Assembly (NCBI GenBank): GCA_021777135.1
Contig: JAJYDX010000001.1
Coordinates: 186,001 to 250,000, forward strand
Source of the DNA: a bacterium
Lineage (GTDB): Bacteria > SZUA-79 > Acidulodesulfobacterales > Acidulodesulfobacteraceae
DNA length: 64,000 bases
Direction of reading: 5' to 3'
Shown: positions 18,780-29,002 of the stretch, one piece after another
Layout: each line of letters starts with the position of its first letter
Position numbering within the stretch: the stretch's first letter is position 1
The notes under the pieces: generated by a model
The model's database searches: none
Told to the model about the DNA's origin: nothing
Seen by the model: only the letters and a program-made list of their open reading frames with translations
Position numbers and translations under genes: made by a program

Positions 18780-19525
18780 GATGTAAACTGTCTAAAAGCC
18801 TCAGTTTTTCGGAGGATGAAGAGCTTTATATCGCGACTAGCGATACTAAAATCAAAATGAAGGAAGACTATGCGCCCTTTGTGGATAAAATTTTAAACGA
18901 TATTTCTTATATTCCTAAAAGTATTTTAGATCTAGGGTGCGGTCCGGGTTATATCGCCAGAAGAATAACCGGAGTTCTGCCGAACGCTATGGTTTTCGGA
19001 GTTGATAAATCTGAAACGATGATAAATCACGCAAATAAAGTAATGGATAAAGCATTAAAAAGTAATTATGTTTTTCATTCGGAATTTGAAATTAACGGCA
19101 TGGCAATAGAAATGTTAGGAAAAGAACCCGATTATTTGAATTATTATGAACCTAGGCTTAAATATATTATTGCCGACAGCGCAAAACTTCCTTTCTGCAA
19201 TAATAAATTTGATTTAATTATACTGAAAGGAACGTTTAAATGTTTAGAAAATAAGCTGGATTCATTAAAAGAAATGTACAGGGTTTTGAGTCACGGCGGG
19301 GAAATTTTTATATACGAGTTCAGGAAAGATATTTCCGAGGATGAATTTGTCTGGCTTACAAAAAAAATGAACCCCCAAAAGGTAAAATCGCTAAGGCGCA
19401 AATTGAACTGTTCTTTAGATATGGAAGAATATAAAAAATATTTATTGGAAACAGGATTGACCGGATTTTCTAATATAGAAGCCGATGGACTCGATTTGAA
19501 AATAAGAATATATAAAAATTGTTAA
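18752..19525 (+). CDS. Class I SAM-dependent methyltransferase in the nif operon
   Basis: ILDLGCGPGYIARRI motif I; ADSAKLPFCNNKFDLII; 28-nt overlap with nifB and a GGAGGAG SD. Confidence 0.85.
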   Translation: MRIQKDAVLGCKLSKSLSFSEDEELYIATSDTKIKMKEDYAPFVDKILNDISYIPKSILDLGCGPGYIARRITGVLPNAMVFGVDKSETMINHANKVMDKALKSNYVFHSEFEINGMAIEMLGKEPDYLNYYEPRLKYIIADSAKLPFCNNKFDLIILKGTFKCLENKLDSLKEMYRVLSHGGEIFIYEFRKDISEDEFVWLTKKMNPQKVKSLRRKLNCSLDMEEYKKYLLETGLTGFSNIEADGLDLKIRIYKNC

Positions 19526-19551
19526 TAATTTTTAATAAGGGGAAGATAATA

Positions 19552-19851
19552 ATGAGTATCATGGAAGGGTTTTCGGGCGAGATAGATAATTACGTCAATG
19601 CTCCGCGGCGTTCCGGAAAAAAATGGGTCCCACATTTTTTAATAGAATTCGACCATTTAAACTGCATATCTTGCGGCAGATGCATAAAGGTCTGTCCGGG
19701 CGGAGTATATATCTTCGAAGACGAAGGGGATAAGATGATAGTTAAAGTAGGCAGTTTGGATAACTGCATAGGCGATACCTGTTGCGAAAAGGTATGCCCT
19801 AAAAACAAGACGATGCATCTTCATAAATTTTCGCCGCTTACAAAAAATTAA
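19552..19851 (+). CDS. 4Fe-4S ferredoxin, nif-associated (ferredoxin III-like)
   Basis: [16 protein letters not shown] and [15 protein letters not shown] clusters; start at 19552 after the AAGGGGAAG SD. Confidence 0.88.
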   Translation: MSIMEGFSGEIDNYVNAPRRSGKKWVPHFLIEFDHLNCISCGRCIKVCPGGVYIFEDEGDKMIVKVGSLDNCIGDTCCEKVCPKNKTMHLHKFSPLTKN

Positions 19852-19891
19852 TAAAATAATAATCCTAATTTTAAATAAAAGGAGTCTAAAA

Positions 19892-21328
19892 ATGGCCGTT
19901 AATTTTAAAGAACAAGAAGGAATAGTCGAAGACATTATAAGCATTTATTCCGAAAGGGCAAAGAAAAACAGAAAAGAACATATAGGCATTAACGATAAAG
20001 AAACGTGTGGTACTTGTGTTGCAAAGTCTAACGTAAAATCCCTGCCCGGCGTCATGACCCCGAGAGGATGCGCATATGCGGGTTCTAAGGGCGTTGTTTG
20101 GGGCCCGGTCAAGGATGTTATTAATATAAGCCACGGTCCTATAGGCTGCGGTCATTACAGCTGGGGAACAAGAAGAAATTTGGCCGCAGGAGAGCCCGCG
20201 GTTGAAAATTTCGTGTCTTTCCAGTTTACGACGGATTTCAAAGAAAGGGATATAGTTTTCGGCGGAGATAAAAAATTAGAACAGGCTATAAAAGAGTTGC
20301 ACGAGCTTTTTCCGACGGCAAAAGGGATTATTATAGAATCCGAATGTCCAATAGGATTGATAGGCGACGATATAGAAGCCGTAGCAAAGACAATGACGGA
20401 CGAGATAGGCATACCGGTTATTCCGGTAAGGTGTGAAGGTTTCAGAGGTGTGAGCCAGTCTTTGGGGCATCATATAGCGAACGATTCTATAAGGGATTTT
20501 GTAGTCGGTAAAGGAGAAATAGACAACAGCAAAAAGACGCCGTACGATGTAGCGATTTTGGGAGATTACAATATAGGCGGGGACGTCTGGTCATCTATGA
20601 AAATATTTAAAGAAATGGGCTTGAATGTCGTCGCCCACTGGTCGGGGGACGGCTCTATTGAAGAAATGAAAATAACCCACGGCGTAAATTATATGCTTCT
20701 TCATTGTTACAGGTCGATGAACTATATCGCGACCCATTTTGAAGAAAAATACGGTATTCCTTGGATAGAATATAATTTTTTCGGTCCTACTAAAATAAAG
20801 GAGAGTATAAGGAAAATAGCTAAATTATTCGACGAAAGTATACAGGAAAAATCCGAAGAGGTCATTAAAGCTTACGAGCCTAAAATGCAGGAGGTCATAG
20901 ACAAATATCGTCCAAGATTGGAGGGTAAAAAGGTAATGATGCTTGTAGGAGGGTTAAGGCCGCGCCATATAGTCGGCGCATACGAGGATTTAGGAATGAA
21001 AGTCGTTTCGACCGCTTACGAGTTTGCGCATAACGACGATTACGAAAGGACGACTAAGGAGTTGGAAAATGGAACTATTGTTGCAGACGATATGAACGAA
21101 TACGAATTCGTCGAACTTGCAAACAGGTTAAAGCCCGATTTGGTAGCTTCTGGCATAAAAGAAAAATACGTTTTCCAGAAAATGGGAATACCGTTTAGGC
21201 AGATGCACTCATGGGATTATTCGGGACCTTACCACGGTTACGACGGATTTGAAATATTCGCGAGAGATATGGATCTGGCCGTAAACAGCCCGTCATGGAA
21301 GTTTGTTAAGCCGTCGTGGAAGGAATAA
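19892..21328 (+). CDS. nifD: Nitrogenase MoFe protein alpha chain
   Basis: [72 protein letters not shown]. Confidence 0.98.
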   Translation: MAVNFKEQEGIVEDIISIYSERAKKNRKEHIGINDKETCGTCVAKSNVKSLPGVMTPRGCAYAGSKGVVWGPVKDVINISHGPIGCGHYSWGTRRNLAAGEPAVENFVSFQFTTDFKERDIVFGGDKKLEQAIKELHELFPTAKGIIIESECPIGLIGDDIEAVAKTMTDEIGIPVIPVRCEGFRGVSQSLGHHIANDSIRDFVVGKGEIDNSKKTPYDVAILGDYNIGGDVWSSMKIFKEMGLNVVAHWSGDGSIEEMKITHGVNYMLLHCYRSMNYIATHFEEKYGIPWIEYNFFGPTKIKESIRKIAKLFDESIQEKSEEVIKAYEPKMQEVIDKYRPRLEGKKVMMLVGGLRPRHIVGAYEDLGMKVVSTAYEFAHNDDYERTTKELENGTIVADDMNEYEFVELANRLKPDLVASGIKEKYVFQKMGIPFRQMHSWDYSGPYHGYDGFEIFARDMDLAVNSPSWKFVKPSWKE

Positions 21329-21360
21329 CGAAAATAACAGATAAAAAAGGAGATTTTATT

Positions 21361-22782
21361 ATGGAAAGAGAAGAGGTTAAAAAGATAAAAGATTGGATGA
21401 ATACGGAGGAATATAAAGAGAAAAACTTCAACAGGAAGTCCATAGTGATAAATCCTGAAAGGGCATGCCAGCCGCTTGGAGCGGTACTGTGCGCTGCAGG
21501 TTTTGAAGACACTATGCCTTTTGTACACGGTTCCCACGGGTGCGTCGCTTATTATAGAAATAGTTTATCCCGTCATTTCAGGGAACCTATTGCGGCTGTT
21601 TGCACGTCGTTAACGGAGGACGGAGCGGTTTTCGGAGGACAGGCAAACGGATTCGAGGGTTTTAAAAATGCAACTGCTTTATATAAACCAAAAATGTTTG
21701 CAGTATCGACGACGTGCATGTCGGAAATTATAGGTGACGATTTAGGCTCTATAGTAGGTAATGCGAGAGAAAAAGGTCATTTATCCGAAGATATATTGGC
21801 TCCGTATGCAAATACGCCCAGTTTTGTCGGCTCGCATCTCGAAGGTTACGATAATATGCTTAACGCGATAATCGAAACTCTCGGCAAAAAAACGGATGCC
21901 GTTAGAACCGACATTATAAATATAATTCCGGGTTTCGATACTACCGTAGGAAATATTAACGAGGCTAAAAGAATTTTGAAAATATTTGGAATAAATTATC
22001 TTGTTTTAGCCGATTATTCAAATACCCTGGACAGTCCTTTAAACGGGGAGTATAAACTTTATCCCGACGGCGCTACGAAACTCGAAGACGTTAAAAATTG
22101 CGTAAACAATAAAGCTACTATCGCTATGCAAAAATATTCTACAAAAAAGACTTCGGCAATGCTTGCCGAGAAATTCGGTCAGGACGTGAGGGTCGTTAAA
22201 AGTCCCGTAGGAATAAACTATACCGATGAATTTTTAATGACGCTTTCAGAAATTTCCGGCAAGGAAGTTCCTAAAGAGATAGAAGACGAAAGAGGAAAAG
22301 CAATAGATTCTATGACCGATGCCCAGCAGTATATTCACGGGAAGAAATTTGCGATATTTGGCGACCCTGATATGCTTACGGGACTTACGGGCTATCTTCT
22401 CGAAATGGGTGGAATTCCGAAATACGTATTATGTTCGAACGGCACCGAAGAATTTAAAAAAGAAATAGAAGCTTTGTTTGCCGCTTATTCGGAAAACGAG
22501 GGCGAAGTTTATATAGATAAAGATTTATGGCATTTGAGGTCTTTGGTTATGACCTCGCCCGTAGATATGCTTTTAGGGCCGTCGCACGGCAAGTTTGTAG
22601 CAAGAGAAGCAAAGGTCCCTCACATCAGGATAGGCTATCCGATATTCGACAGGGTTAATATTCACAGGTATCCTATTTACGGTTATACGGGCGTTATCAA
22701 TCTTACTACGTGGATTGTCAATAAGTTTCTAGACGTTCTCGACGATATTTCAGACGATGCTCATTTTGAGCTTATGAGATAA
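21361..22782 (+). CDS. nifK: Nitrogenase MoFe protein beta chain
   Basis: INPERACQPLGAVLCAAGFEDTMPFVHGSHGCVAYYRNSLSRHFREP; start at 21361 with an AAAGGAG SD. Confidence 0.98.
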   Translation: MEREEVKKIKDWMNTEEYKEKNFNRKSIVINPERACQPLGAVLCAAGFEDTMPFVHGSHGCVAYYRNSLSRHFREPIAAVCTSLTEDGAVFGGQANGFEGFKNATALYKPKMFAVSTTCMSEIIGDDLGSIVGNAREKGHLSEDILAPYANTPSFVGSHLEGYDNMLNAIIETLGKKTDAVRTDIINIIPGFDTTVGNINEAKRILKIFGINYLVLADYSNTLDSPLNGEYKLYPDGATKLEDVKNCVNNKATIAMQKYSTKKTSAMLAEKFGQDVRVVKSPVGINYTDEFLMTLSEISGKEVPKEIEDERGKAIDSMTDAQQYIHGKKFAIFGDPDMLTGLTGYLLEMGGIPKYVLCSNGTEEFKKEIEALFAAYSENEGEVYIDKDLWHLRSLVMTSPVDMLLGPSHGKFVAREAKVPHIRIGYPIFDRVNIHRYPIYGYTGVINLTTWIVNKFLDVLDDISDDAHFELMR

Positions 22783-22814
22783 TATCAGAAGGGATAATAA
22801 GGAGGAAACTTAAA

Positions 22815-24161
22815 ATGCGCTTAGCGGTAAAAGAAGAATACTTTGACGAACCGACATGCGAACATAATAAGGAAAAAAAGGTTTGTAAAACCGCAACCCC
22901 GGGGTCTTCGACCGGCGGATGCGCGCTTGACGGGGCATATATTGTCTTAAGCCCTATAAAAGACGCGCTAAACATAATCCATGCCCCGATAAACTGTCTT
23001 GGAAACAGCTATAACCAGAGGACGTCCAAAGCCGTTAGCGGTAAAGAATATTATATGTATGGTCTCACGACCGCAATGAATGAAAACGACCTTATTTTCG
23101 GCTCTGAAGACAAGTTAAGGCAAGGCATAATTTATACTAATAACAGATTTAAACCTAAAGGAATATTTGTTTACAACACATGCGTACCTGCGCTGACCGG
23201 CGAAGATGTTGAAGGTGTTTCAAAAGAGCTTTCGGATAAAATAAAAATTCCGGTCGTTCCGGTTTTTTCTCAGGGATTTTCCGGCAACAAGAATCTTGGG
23301 AATAAGATTGCTGGCGACGCCCTCTTTACCCATCTTATAGGAAGGAAAGAGCCTTCGATAGATTTGCTGGGGGATTTCAATATTAATTTAATCGGTGAAT
23401 ATAATATAAAAGGAGAGCTTTTTTTAATAAAAAAAGCCTTAAAATCTATAGGGATAAATGTTCTTTCGACTATTACCGGCGATTCAACTATTGAGGAAAT
23501 AATGTATTCTCATAAAGCCGAGCTTAACGTCGTAATATGTTCTAAAGCTTTGGTTTATCTGGCAAGAAAAATGAAGGAGAAATTTGGCATCCCTTACATA
23601 GAAGAATCTTTTTTCGGCATGACCTCTACAAATAAGGCAGTTATGGATATAGTAAATTCCATAGGAAATATGGAACTCGTAAAAAAGGCGAAAGATTATA
23701 TTAAAATTATGACGAAAAAAACAGAAGAAAAGACTAACGAATACAAGAAATTTTTAACGGGCAAAAAAGTTCTTTTATATACGGGCGGGGTTAAGAGCTG
23801 GTCTCTGATTTCTGCCTTAAACGACTTAGGTTTGAGGGTTATCGCCACCGGCATTAAAAAAAGTACCGATGAAGATAAGTTAAGGATAATGAAAGAATTC
23901 GATAAAAACGGAAATATAATAATGCTTGATAACGGCAATCCGGTAAATCTTATTAAAATAGCAAAAGAAAACAATGCCGATATCATACTTGCGGGAGGGA
24001 GGAATCAATATACGGCAATAAAATCCCTTATTCCGTTTTTGGACGTAAACCAGGAAAGATTAGAACCTTACGTATCTTATGAAGGCATGGAATTTATGGC
24101 AAGGTTGATTTATTCGGAAATTAAAAATCCGCTGTTCAGATTATTGAAAGAATCAATATAA
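22815..24161 (+). CDS. nifE: Nitrogenase FeMo-cofactor scaffold NifE
   Basis: STGGCALDGAYIVLSPIKDALNIIHAPINC; paralogous to NifD; located between nifK and nifN. Confidence 0.92.
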   Translation: MRLAVKEEYFDEPTCEHNKEKKVCKTATPGSSTGGCALDGAYIVLSPIKDALNIIHAPINCLGNSYNQRTSKAVSGKEYYMYGLTTAMNENDLIFGSEDKLRQGIIYTNNRFKPKGIFVYNTCVPALTGEDVEGVSKELSDKIKIPVVPVFSQGFSGNKNLGNKIAGDALFTHLIGRKEPSIDLLGDFNINLIGEYNIKGELFLIKKALKSIGINVLSTITGDSTIEEIMYSHKAELNVVICSKALVYLARKMKEKFGIPYIEESFFGMTSTNKAVMDIVNSIGNMELVKKAKDYIKIMTKKTEEKTNEYKKFLTGKKVLLYTGGVKSWSLISALNDLGLRVIATGIKKSTDEDKLRIMKEFDKNGNIIMLDNGNPVNLIKIAKENNADIILAGGRNQYTAIKSLIPFLDVNQERLEPYVSYEGMEFMARLIYSEIKNPLFRLLKESI

Positions 24162-24177
24162 AAATAAAAATAAAATT

Positions 24178-25482
24178 ATGACGAATCTAATTAAAAATAT
24201 CGAAATAAATCCGCTAAAAACAAGTTCGTCGCTGGGCGCGGCGGTCTTTTTTCTAGGACTTAAAAATACAGTCGTTCTTATGCACGGAGCAGTCGGCTGC
24301 GCAAGTTTCGACAAGGTAACGCTGACGAAGCATTTTCGCGAAAATATTCCGATAGTTACCACTGCCTTAAACGAATCGGGTGCGATTTTGGGCGGAAAAG
24401 ATTTTTTAATATCCGGAATTAAAAACGTTTACGAAAAAATGAAGCCTGATTTCATAGGGGTTGCATCGTCGGGTCTTACGGAAACGAACGGCGAAGATAT
24501 CGCAGGCATTATTAAAGATTTTAAAGGCGGGCAGGATATCCCATTTGCGAACGTTATCTACGCAGGCACTCCGGATTACAAAGGCGGTTTTGAAGACGGT
24601 TATATTAATGCAATGTTATCGCTTTTAACCGAAGCGAAAATATTGAAGAATAAAATTGATAAAAAAGGTAAATCGTATAAAAAATTAAATAAAACGGCAA
24701 AGAGCGTAAATGTTTTTTGTCCGTTTTCATTTACCCCTCAGGATTTTTTGGAACTTAGGGAAGCTTTAGATTATTTTAACTTAAAACCCCTTATGATACC
24801 GGATTTAGGTTTGTCTTTAGGAGGCAATCTGGATGGAAGGGGATATCTGCAAACCACGTCTGGCGGGTTAGACGCAAAAAATTTGCCGGATATTTATAAA
24901 AGCGATTTTAATTTAATAATAGGTTTAAGCCTTAAAGATGCCGTAGGAAATATCGAAAGGCTAACCGGCTTAAAGACGTATTATCTTCCTAATATATGCG
25001 GTCTAAAAAATACTGATAAATTTTTCAATCTTCTTTCTAAAACTACGGGTAAAGAAATTCCGGAAAAATATAAAAGGCAGAGAAGCCGCCTTATGGATGC
25101 ATATCTAGACGCGCATTTTTATTTTTCAGGAAAAGAAATTGCGCTGGCTTTAGGTGTAGATCTTTTAGACTCTTTCTCCTCTGTTTATTCTGAAATAGGA
25201 GCAAATATTAAGATAGGAATATCGACAAAGGTTATAGGCGATATTAAATACAGGTTTTTAAATTTGCGCGAAGGCGATTTGGATATGCTTTATAACTGCG
25301 GTAGCATAGATATGATAGTTTCAAACTCCAACGCTAAATTTTATGCCGAAAATTTAGGCATACCATTGTTTAGAGCAGGGTTCCCGATAATAGACGAAAT
25401 AGCGCATAATTATAAACACTATATACTTTACGGGGGAGCTATAAACCTTGCAGTTGAAAGCGCAGATTTGCTGAACGAATAA
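24178..25482 (+). CDS. nifN: Nitrogenase FeMo-cofactor scaffold NifN
   Basis: INPLKTSSSLGAAVFFLGLKNTVVLMHGAVGCASF…KHFRENIPIVTTAL; paralogous to NifK. Confidence 0.92.
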   Translation: MTNLIKNIEINPLKTSSSLGAAVFFLGLKNTVVLMHGAVGCASFDKVTLTKHFRENIPIVTTALNESGAILGGKDFLISGIKNVYEKMKPDFIGVASSGLTETNGEDIAGIIKDFKGGQDIPFANVIYAGTPDYKGGFEDGYINAMLSLLTEAKILKNKIDKKGKSYKKLNKTAKSVNVFCPFSFTPQDFLELREALDYFNLKPLMIPDLGLSLGGNLDGRGYLQTTSGGLDAKNLPDIYKSDFNLIIGLSLKDAVGNIERLTGLKTYYLPNICGLKNTDKFFNLLSKTTGKEIPEKYKRQRSRLMDAYLDAHFYFSGKEIALALGVDLLDSFSSVYSEIGANIKIGISTKVIGDIKYRFLNLREGDLDMLYNCGSIDMIVSNSNAKFYAENLGIPLFRAGFPIIDEIAHNYKHYILYGGAINLAVESADLLNE

Positions 25483-25515
25483 TAATTATTACAAAAATTT
25501 GATAAGGAGGTCGAA

Positions 25516-25920
25516 ATGAAAGTAGGTTTTGCGACAAATGATAATATTTTAATCAATGACCACTTTGGATGGGCTAAAAATTTTGCAATATATGAAATCA
25601 ACATGGATGGATTTAAATTTTTGGAAAACAGGTATTTTGAAGAAGAACTCGAAGAGCTCAATAAGGTAGATAGAAAAATAGAAGGGTTGCGTGATTTAAA
25701 GATTGTTTTTGTAGAGAGCATAGGGGGCACGGCGGCCGCCCGCGTCGTAAAATCCGGCATCCATCCTGTCGTAAAAAAAGGGGACAGACTTAAGCCTGCT
25801 CCCGTGAAGATAGAAGAGGTTATGGAAGAACTTCAGGCGGTTTTATCGAAAAACCCTCCTCCGTGGCTGAAAAAGATTATTCTTAAAGAAGTCGGAGACA
25901 CTGCAGAAATAAATATTTAA
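25516..25920 (+). CDS. nifX: Dinitrogenase iron-molybdenum cofactor binding protein (NifX/NifB-C family)
   Basis: KVGFATNDNILINDHFGWAKNFAIYEIN; ESIGGTAAARVVKSGIHPVV. Confidence 0.85.
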   Translation: MKVGFATNDNILINDHFGWAKNFAIYEINMDGFKFLENRYFEEELEELNKVDRKIEGLRDLKIVFVESIGGTAAARVVKSGIHPVVKKGDRLKPAPVKIEEVMEELQAVLSKNPPPWLKKIILKEVGDTAEINI

Positions 25921-25941
25921 TTTAAACTTAACAAATAGTTG

Positions 25942-25959
25942 TTGGCACAAACCTTGCAT
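25942..25959 (+). promoter_or_regulatory. Sigma-54 promoter upstream of ANTAR regulator-nifI1-nifI2
   Basis: TTGGCAC-AAACC-TTGCAT; GG/GC spacing 12. Confidence 0.88.
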
Positions 25960-25970
25960 ATTTATAAACT

Positions 25971-26576
25971 ATGGAAGAAGAGAAAGGTCTAAATTTAAAT
26001 ATAAAAGTTTTAGTCGTCGACGATTTAAAAGAAAGAAGGGATGAGCTTAAACTAATTTTAAATTCCGTTACTGCAAATATATATGAAGCAGACAATGGAG
26101 CGGCGGCAGTAGTAGCAGCTGAAGAATTTAAACCGGATATTATATTTATGGATATAAAGATGCCGTCGATGGACGGAATTACGGCCTGCAAAAAGATTAT
26201 GGAAAAAAATCCGGTTCCGGTTATTTTTTTAACCGCAGGGGCTGGCGATATAAAAGATTATGATGATTATATGGATGAATTGAAAGCTTCCGGGGCATTT
26301 TCTTATATAATGAAGCCTGCAAGAAAGAGCGAAGTTTTAGCACAAGCTATAATTGCTATAGAAAATTTCAAGAAATTTCAGGATATCAGAAAAGAGAATG
26401 AGAACTTAAAACATTATATAGAGGATAGGAAATTAATAGGCAAAGCAAAAAATATACTAATAAAAAATGAGGGTATTTCTGAAAAAGATGCACATAACAG
26501 ATTGCAAAAATTAAGCATGAACAGCGGACGACCTATAGGAGAAATAGCGAAAGCGATTATTTTAACTGATTCATAA
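25971..26576 (+). CDS. Response regulator with ANTAR RNA-binding output domain
   Basis: Receiver VLVVDD…DIIFMDIKMPSMDG…IMKPA; C-terminal ANTAR pattern IGKAKNILIKNEGISEKDAHNRLQKLSMNSGRPIGEIAKAII. Confidence 0.92.
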   Translation: MEEEKGLNLNIKVLVVDDLKERRDELKLILNSVTANIYEADNGAAAVVAAEEFKPDIIFMDIKMPSMDGITACKKIMEKNPVPVIFLTAGAGDIKDYDDYMDELKASGAFSYIMKPARKSEVLAQAIIAIENFKKFQDIRKENENLKHYIEDRKLIGKAKNILIKNEGISEKDAHNRLQKLSMNSGRPIGEIAKAIILTDS

Positions 26577-26603
26577 AAAATTAATATAAAAAGGAGACAG
26601 TTT

Positions 26604-26921
26604 ATGGAAATGATAAGAGCTATTATAAGGCCGGAAAAAGAAAAGGACGTTCTTAACGCGCTTGAGGGAAATGGATTTGTTTCGGTTACAAAGATGCATG
26701 TTTTCGGGAGAGGCAAACAAAAAGGCATTAAAGTAGGCGAAGTAGTTTACGATGAACTGCCGAAACTGGAGTTAATGATTGTCGTGGATAAAAAAGACGC
26801 GAACAAGGTTTGCGATATTATTCAGGAAAATGCTGTAACGGGACATATCGGTGACGGCAAGATATTCGTGATACCGGTATCAAATACCTACACCGTAAGA
26901 ACAGGCGCTGAAGGACTATAA
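26604..26921 (+). CDS. nifI1: PII-like nitrogenase regulator NifI1
   Basis: MIRAIIRPEKEKDVLNALEGNGFVSVTKMHVFGRGKQKG; GHIGDGKIFVIPV. Confidence 0.92.
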   Translation: MEMIRAIIRPEKEKDVLNALEGNGFVSVTKMHVFGRGKQKGIKVGEVVYDELPKLELMIVVDKKDANKVCDIIQENAVTGHIGDGKIFVIPVSNTYTVRTGAEGL

Positions 26922-26953
26922 TAAATTATTATATAATTTTAACGGGGATTTTT

Positions 26954-27361
26954 ATGGAATCAAAATTTGAAGAAAATGTCGTAGAGATTATTGCTGTGAT
27001 AAGAAGGCATAAGATTCAAGAAACAAAAGAAGCCTTAAGCAAAGAAGGTTTTGATCAGATGACTTTTTATTCGGTTCACGGAAGAGGAAGGCAAAAAGGC
27101 AGAGGGGGGCTTGCTAACGAACTAGACCCGGGATTAAATTTAATTAATAATAAAGCAGATATAGCGGATAACGACTATAGTTTTCTGCCTAAAAGAATGT
27201 TATCGCTGGCGGTAAAAGAAGACGATTTAAGTAAAGCAGTAAAAATTATAATAAAGGTGAACAAAACAGGTCATTACGGCGACGGAAAAATATTTGTTCT
27301 ACCCGTCAGACTTGTCGAGAGGATAAGGACGGCTGAAGAAGGTCTTTATGCGATAAGCTAA
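26954..27361 (+). CDS. nifI2: PII-like nitrogenase regulator NifI2
   Basis: EIIAVIRRHKIQETKEALSKEGFDQMTFYSVHGRGRQKG; extended T-loop; GHYGDGKIFVLPV. Confidence 0.92.
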   Translation: MESKFEENVVEIIAVIRRHKIQETKEALSKEGFDQMTFYSVHGRGRQKGRGGLANELDPGLNLINNKADIADNDYSFLPKRMLSLAVKEDDLSKAVKIIIKVNKTGHYGDGKIFVLPVRLVERIRTAEEGLYAIS

Positions 27362-27882
27362 AACTTACCATTGTTTTTTTCGAGGGACAGCATTGCTTCT
27401 TTAAGCTTTATTCCGCCTCCGCCTGACCAGCCGCCTAGTTTGCCGCCGGAGGCTGTTATTCTGTGGCATGGAAGAATAATAAGAGTTTTATTTATAGATA
27501 AAGCGGTTGCGCATGCCCTTGCATATTTAGCGCTGTATCCGGCTTTCAACGCAAGTTCTTTATAAGTTAATGTTCCGCCGTATTTTACGTTTTGCAGGGT
27601 TTTTAGTATCTTGGAAGAAAAATTGGAATATAAAGAAAAATTAACTGGAATTTTGTTGAAATTAACCGGTTTATAGGAAAAATAGTCGTCTAATAGATTT
27701 ATTAATTTATGCAAGTGCGGTAAGCGGATTAAATCGTTTTTGGATAAAAGAGTTATACCTTGATTATTCTTTATCCGTTTACCGCTAATAATTTCTATTT
27801 TTTCGATATGATTTTCGGAAGCATTTATTTCTAAACTTATATCTAAACCAGATATTTTTGCATTAAAAATATAAGCATACAT
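27358..27882 (-). CDS. ogt: Methylated-DNA--protein-cysteine methyltransferase
   Basis: ARACATALSINKTLIILPCHRITASGGKLGGWSGG (PCHR active site). Confidence 0.92.
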   Translation of the reverse strand: MYAYIFNAKISGLDISLEINASENHIEKIEIISGKRIKNNQGITLLSKNDLIRLPHLHKLINLLDDYFSYKPVNFNKIPVNFSLYSNFSSKILKTLQNVKYGGTLTYKELALKAGYSAKYARACATALSINKTLIILPCHRITASGGKLGGWSGGGGIKLKEAMLSLEKNNGKF

Positions 27883-27909
27883 GCTTTAAGTCAAAATCCT
27901 AATATTATT

Positions 27910-28194
27910 TTAATGCCCGCAACCGTTGCCTGCGCAGGAGCATGAAGTAGCAGCAGCCGGAGCAGCAGCCGTTTTGTTTTCTTCTTTAGACTTTTTGGCT
28001 TTTTTCCCGTCGCCGGAACTTGCGTAATCGGTCTTATACCAGCCGGAACCTTTTAGCACGAAACTTGAGTTGGAAATAAGCTTTTCTAATTTTCCGCCGC
28101 ATTTCTCGCATTTTTCTAACGGTTTTTCGTTAATACCCTGAATTACCTCGATATAATTTCCGCAGTCTTTACATTTGTATTCCCTGATAGGCAT
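27910..28194 (-). CDS. FmdB-family zinc ribbon protein
   Basis: MPIREYKCKDCGNYIEVIQ…CEKCGGKLEKLIS…GSGWYKTDY. Confidence 0.93.
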   Translation of the reverse strand: MPIREYKCKDCGNYIEVIQGINEKPLEKCEKCGGKLEKLISNSSFVLKGSGWYKTDYASSGDGKKAKKSKEENKTAAAPAAATSCSCAGNGCGH

Positions 28195-28359
28195 TTTAAT
28201 TTTTTTACCTCCTTTAAAATATATATCATTATTTTAATTATAACATAAATATCGAAATCTTTGAATATGATTTTACATAGTTTACATATTTACATAATTT
28301 TATAATATAATAAAATATATATTTATTTTTATATAAACTTATCCGAAAATTATTGCGTT

Positions 28360-28992
28360 ATGGAAAACATTCAAATTCCGGATTATTTCAAATCCTTAAG
28401 CGGCGATATTTTAAACGAAGTTAAGACACTGCTTAAAGAAGAAGACCACGAGGCGGGAAAGAATATTTTCATAGAAGGCGATAAATCAAAGGGCATATAT
28501 TTCGTAGCCGACGGAACTGTTAAGGTTTACAAGTCTTCAAAAGACGGCAGAGAGCAGATTCTTAAACTTATCTACCCAGGGGATTCGTTTAACGACGTTA
28601 CGGTGTTCGTAAAAGACGTTAATCCCGCTTCCGCCGATGCCGTAACGGACGTTAAATTATATTTATTATCCCGCGAAAGTATGGTGGGTTTAATTTACAA
28701 GCATCCCGAAGTATCTTTGAATATAATAAGAAGTATGGCCGAAAAATTAAGGTATTTGACAAATGCCATAGAAGACCTTTCGCTAAAACATACGCAGGAA
28801 AGAATTGCGAAAATACTGCTTTTATTCGAGGGCAAGAAGCTTAGTCAGAAAATAATTGCAGATATTGCCGGAACGGCGAGAGAAGTCGTTTCACGGGCGC
28901 TGAAGGATTTTGCATCCCAAAATATCATAAAATTGGACAAAAGAGATATTATTATACTCGATAAGAAAAAATTACAGGACTTAGGCGAATAA
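28360..28992 (+). CDS. Crp/Fnr-family transcriptional regulator
   Basis: cNMP-binding fold plus HTH (IAGTAREVVSRALKDF); no FNR-type N-terminal cysteines. Confidence 0.92.
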   Translation: MENIQIPDYFKSLSGDILNEVKTLLKEEDHEAGKNIFIEGDKSKGIYFVADGTVKVYKSSKDGREQILKLIYPGDSFNDVTVFVKDVNPASADAVTDVKLYLLSRESMVGLIYKHPEVSLNIIRSMAEKLRYLTNAIEDLSLKHTQERIAKILLLFEGKKLSQKIIADIAGTAREVVSRALKDFASQNIIKLDKRDIIILDKKKLQDLGE

Positions 28993-29002
28993 ACTTCATT
29001 TC

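Noticed and set aside
19892-22782. Alternative (V or Fe-only) nitrogenase
   Set aside because: NifD/NifK motifs look Mo-type, there is no vnfG/anfG subunit, and nifEN is present.
23696-23986. Reverse ORFs across the nif cluster (also 17410-17757, 18017-18337, 20155-20473, 25428-25760, 25928-26191)
   Set aside because: All antisense to well-supported nif genes, with no domain or SD support.
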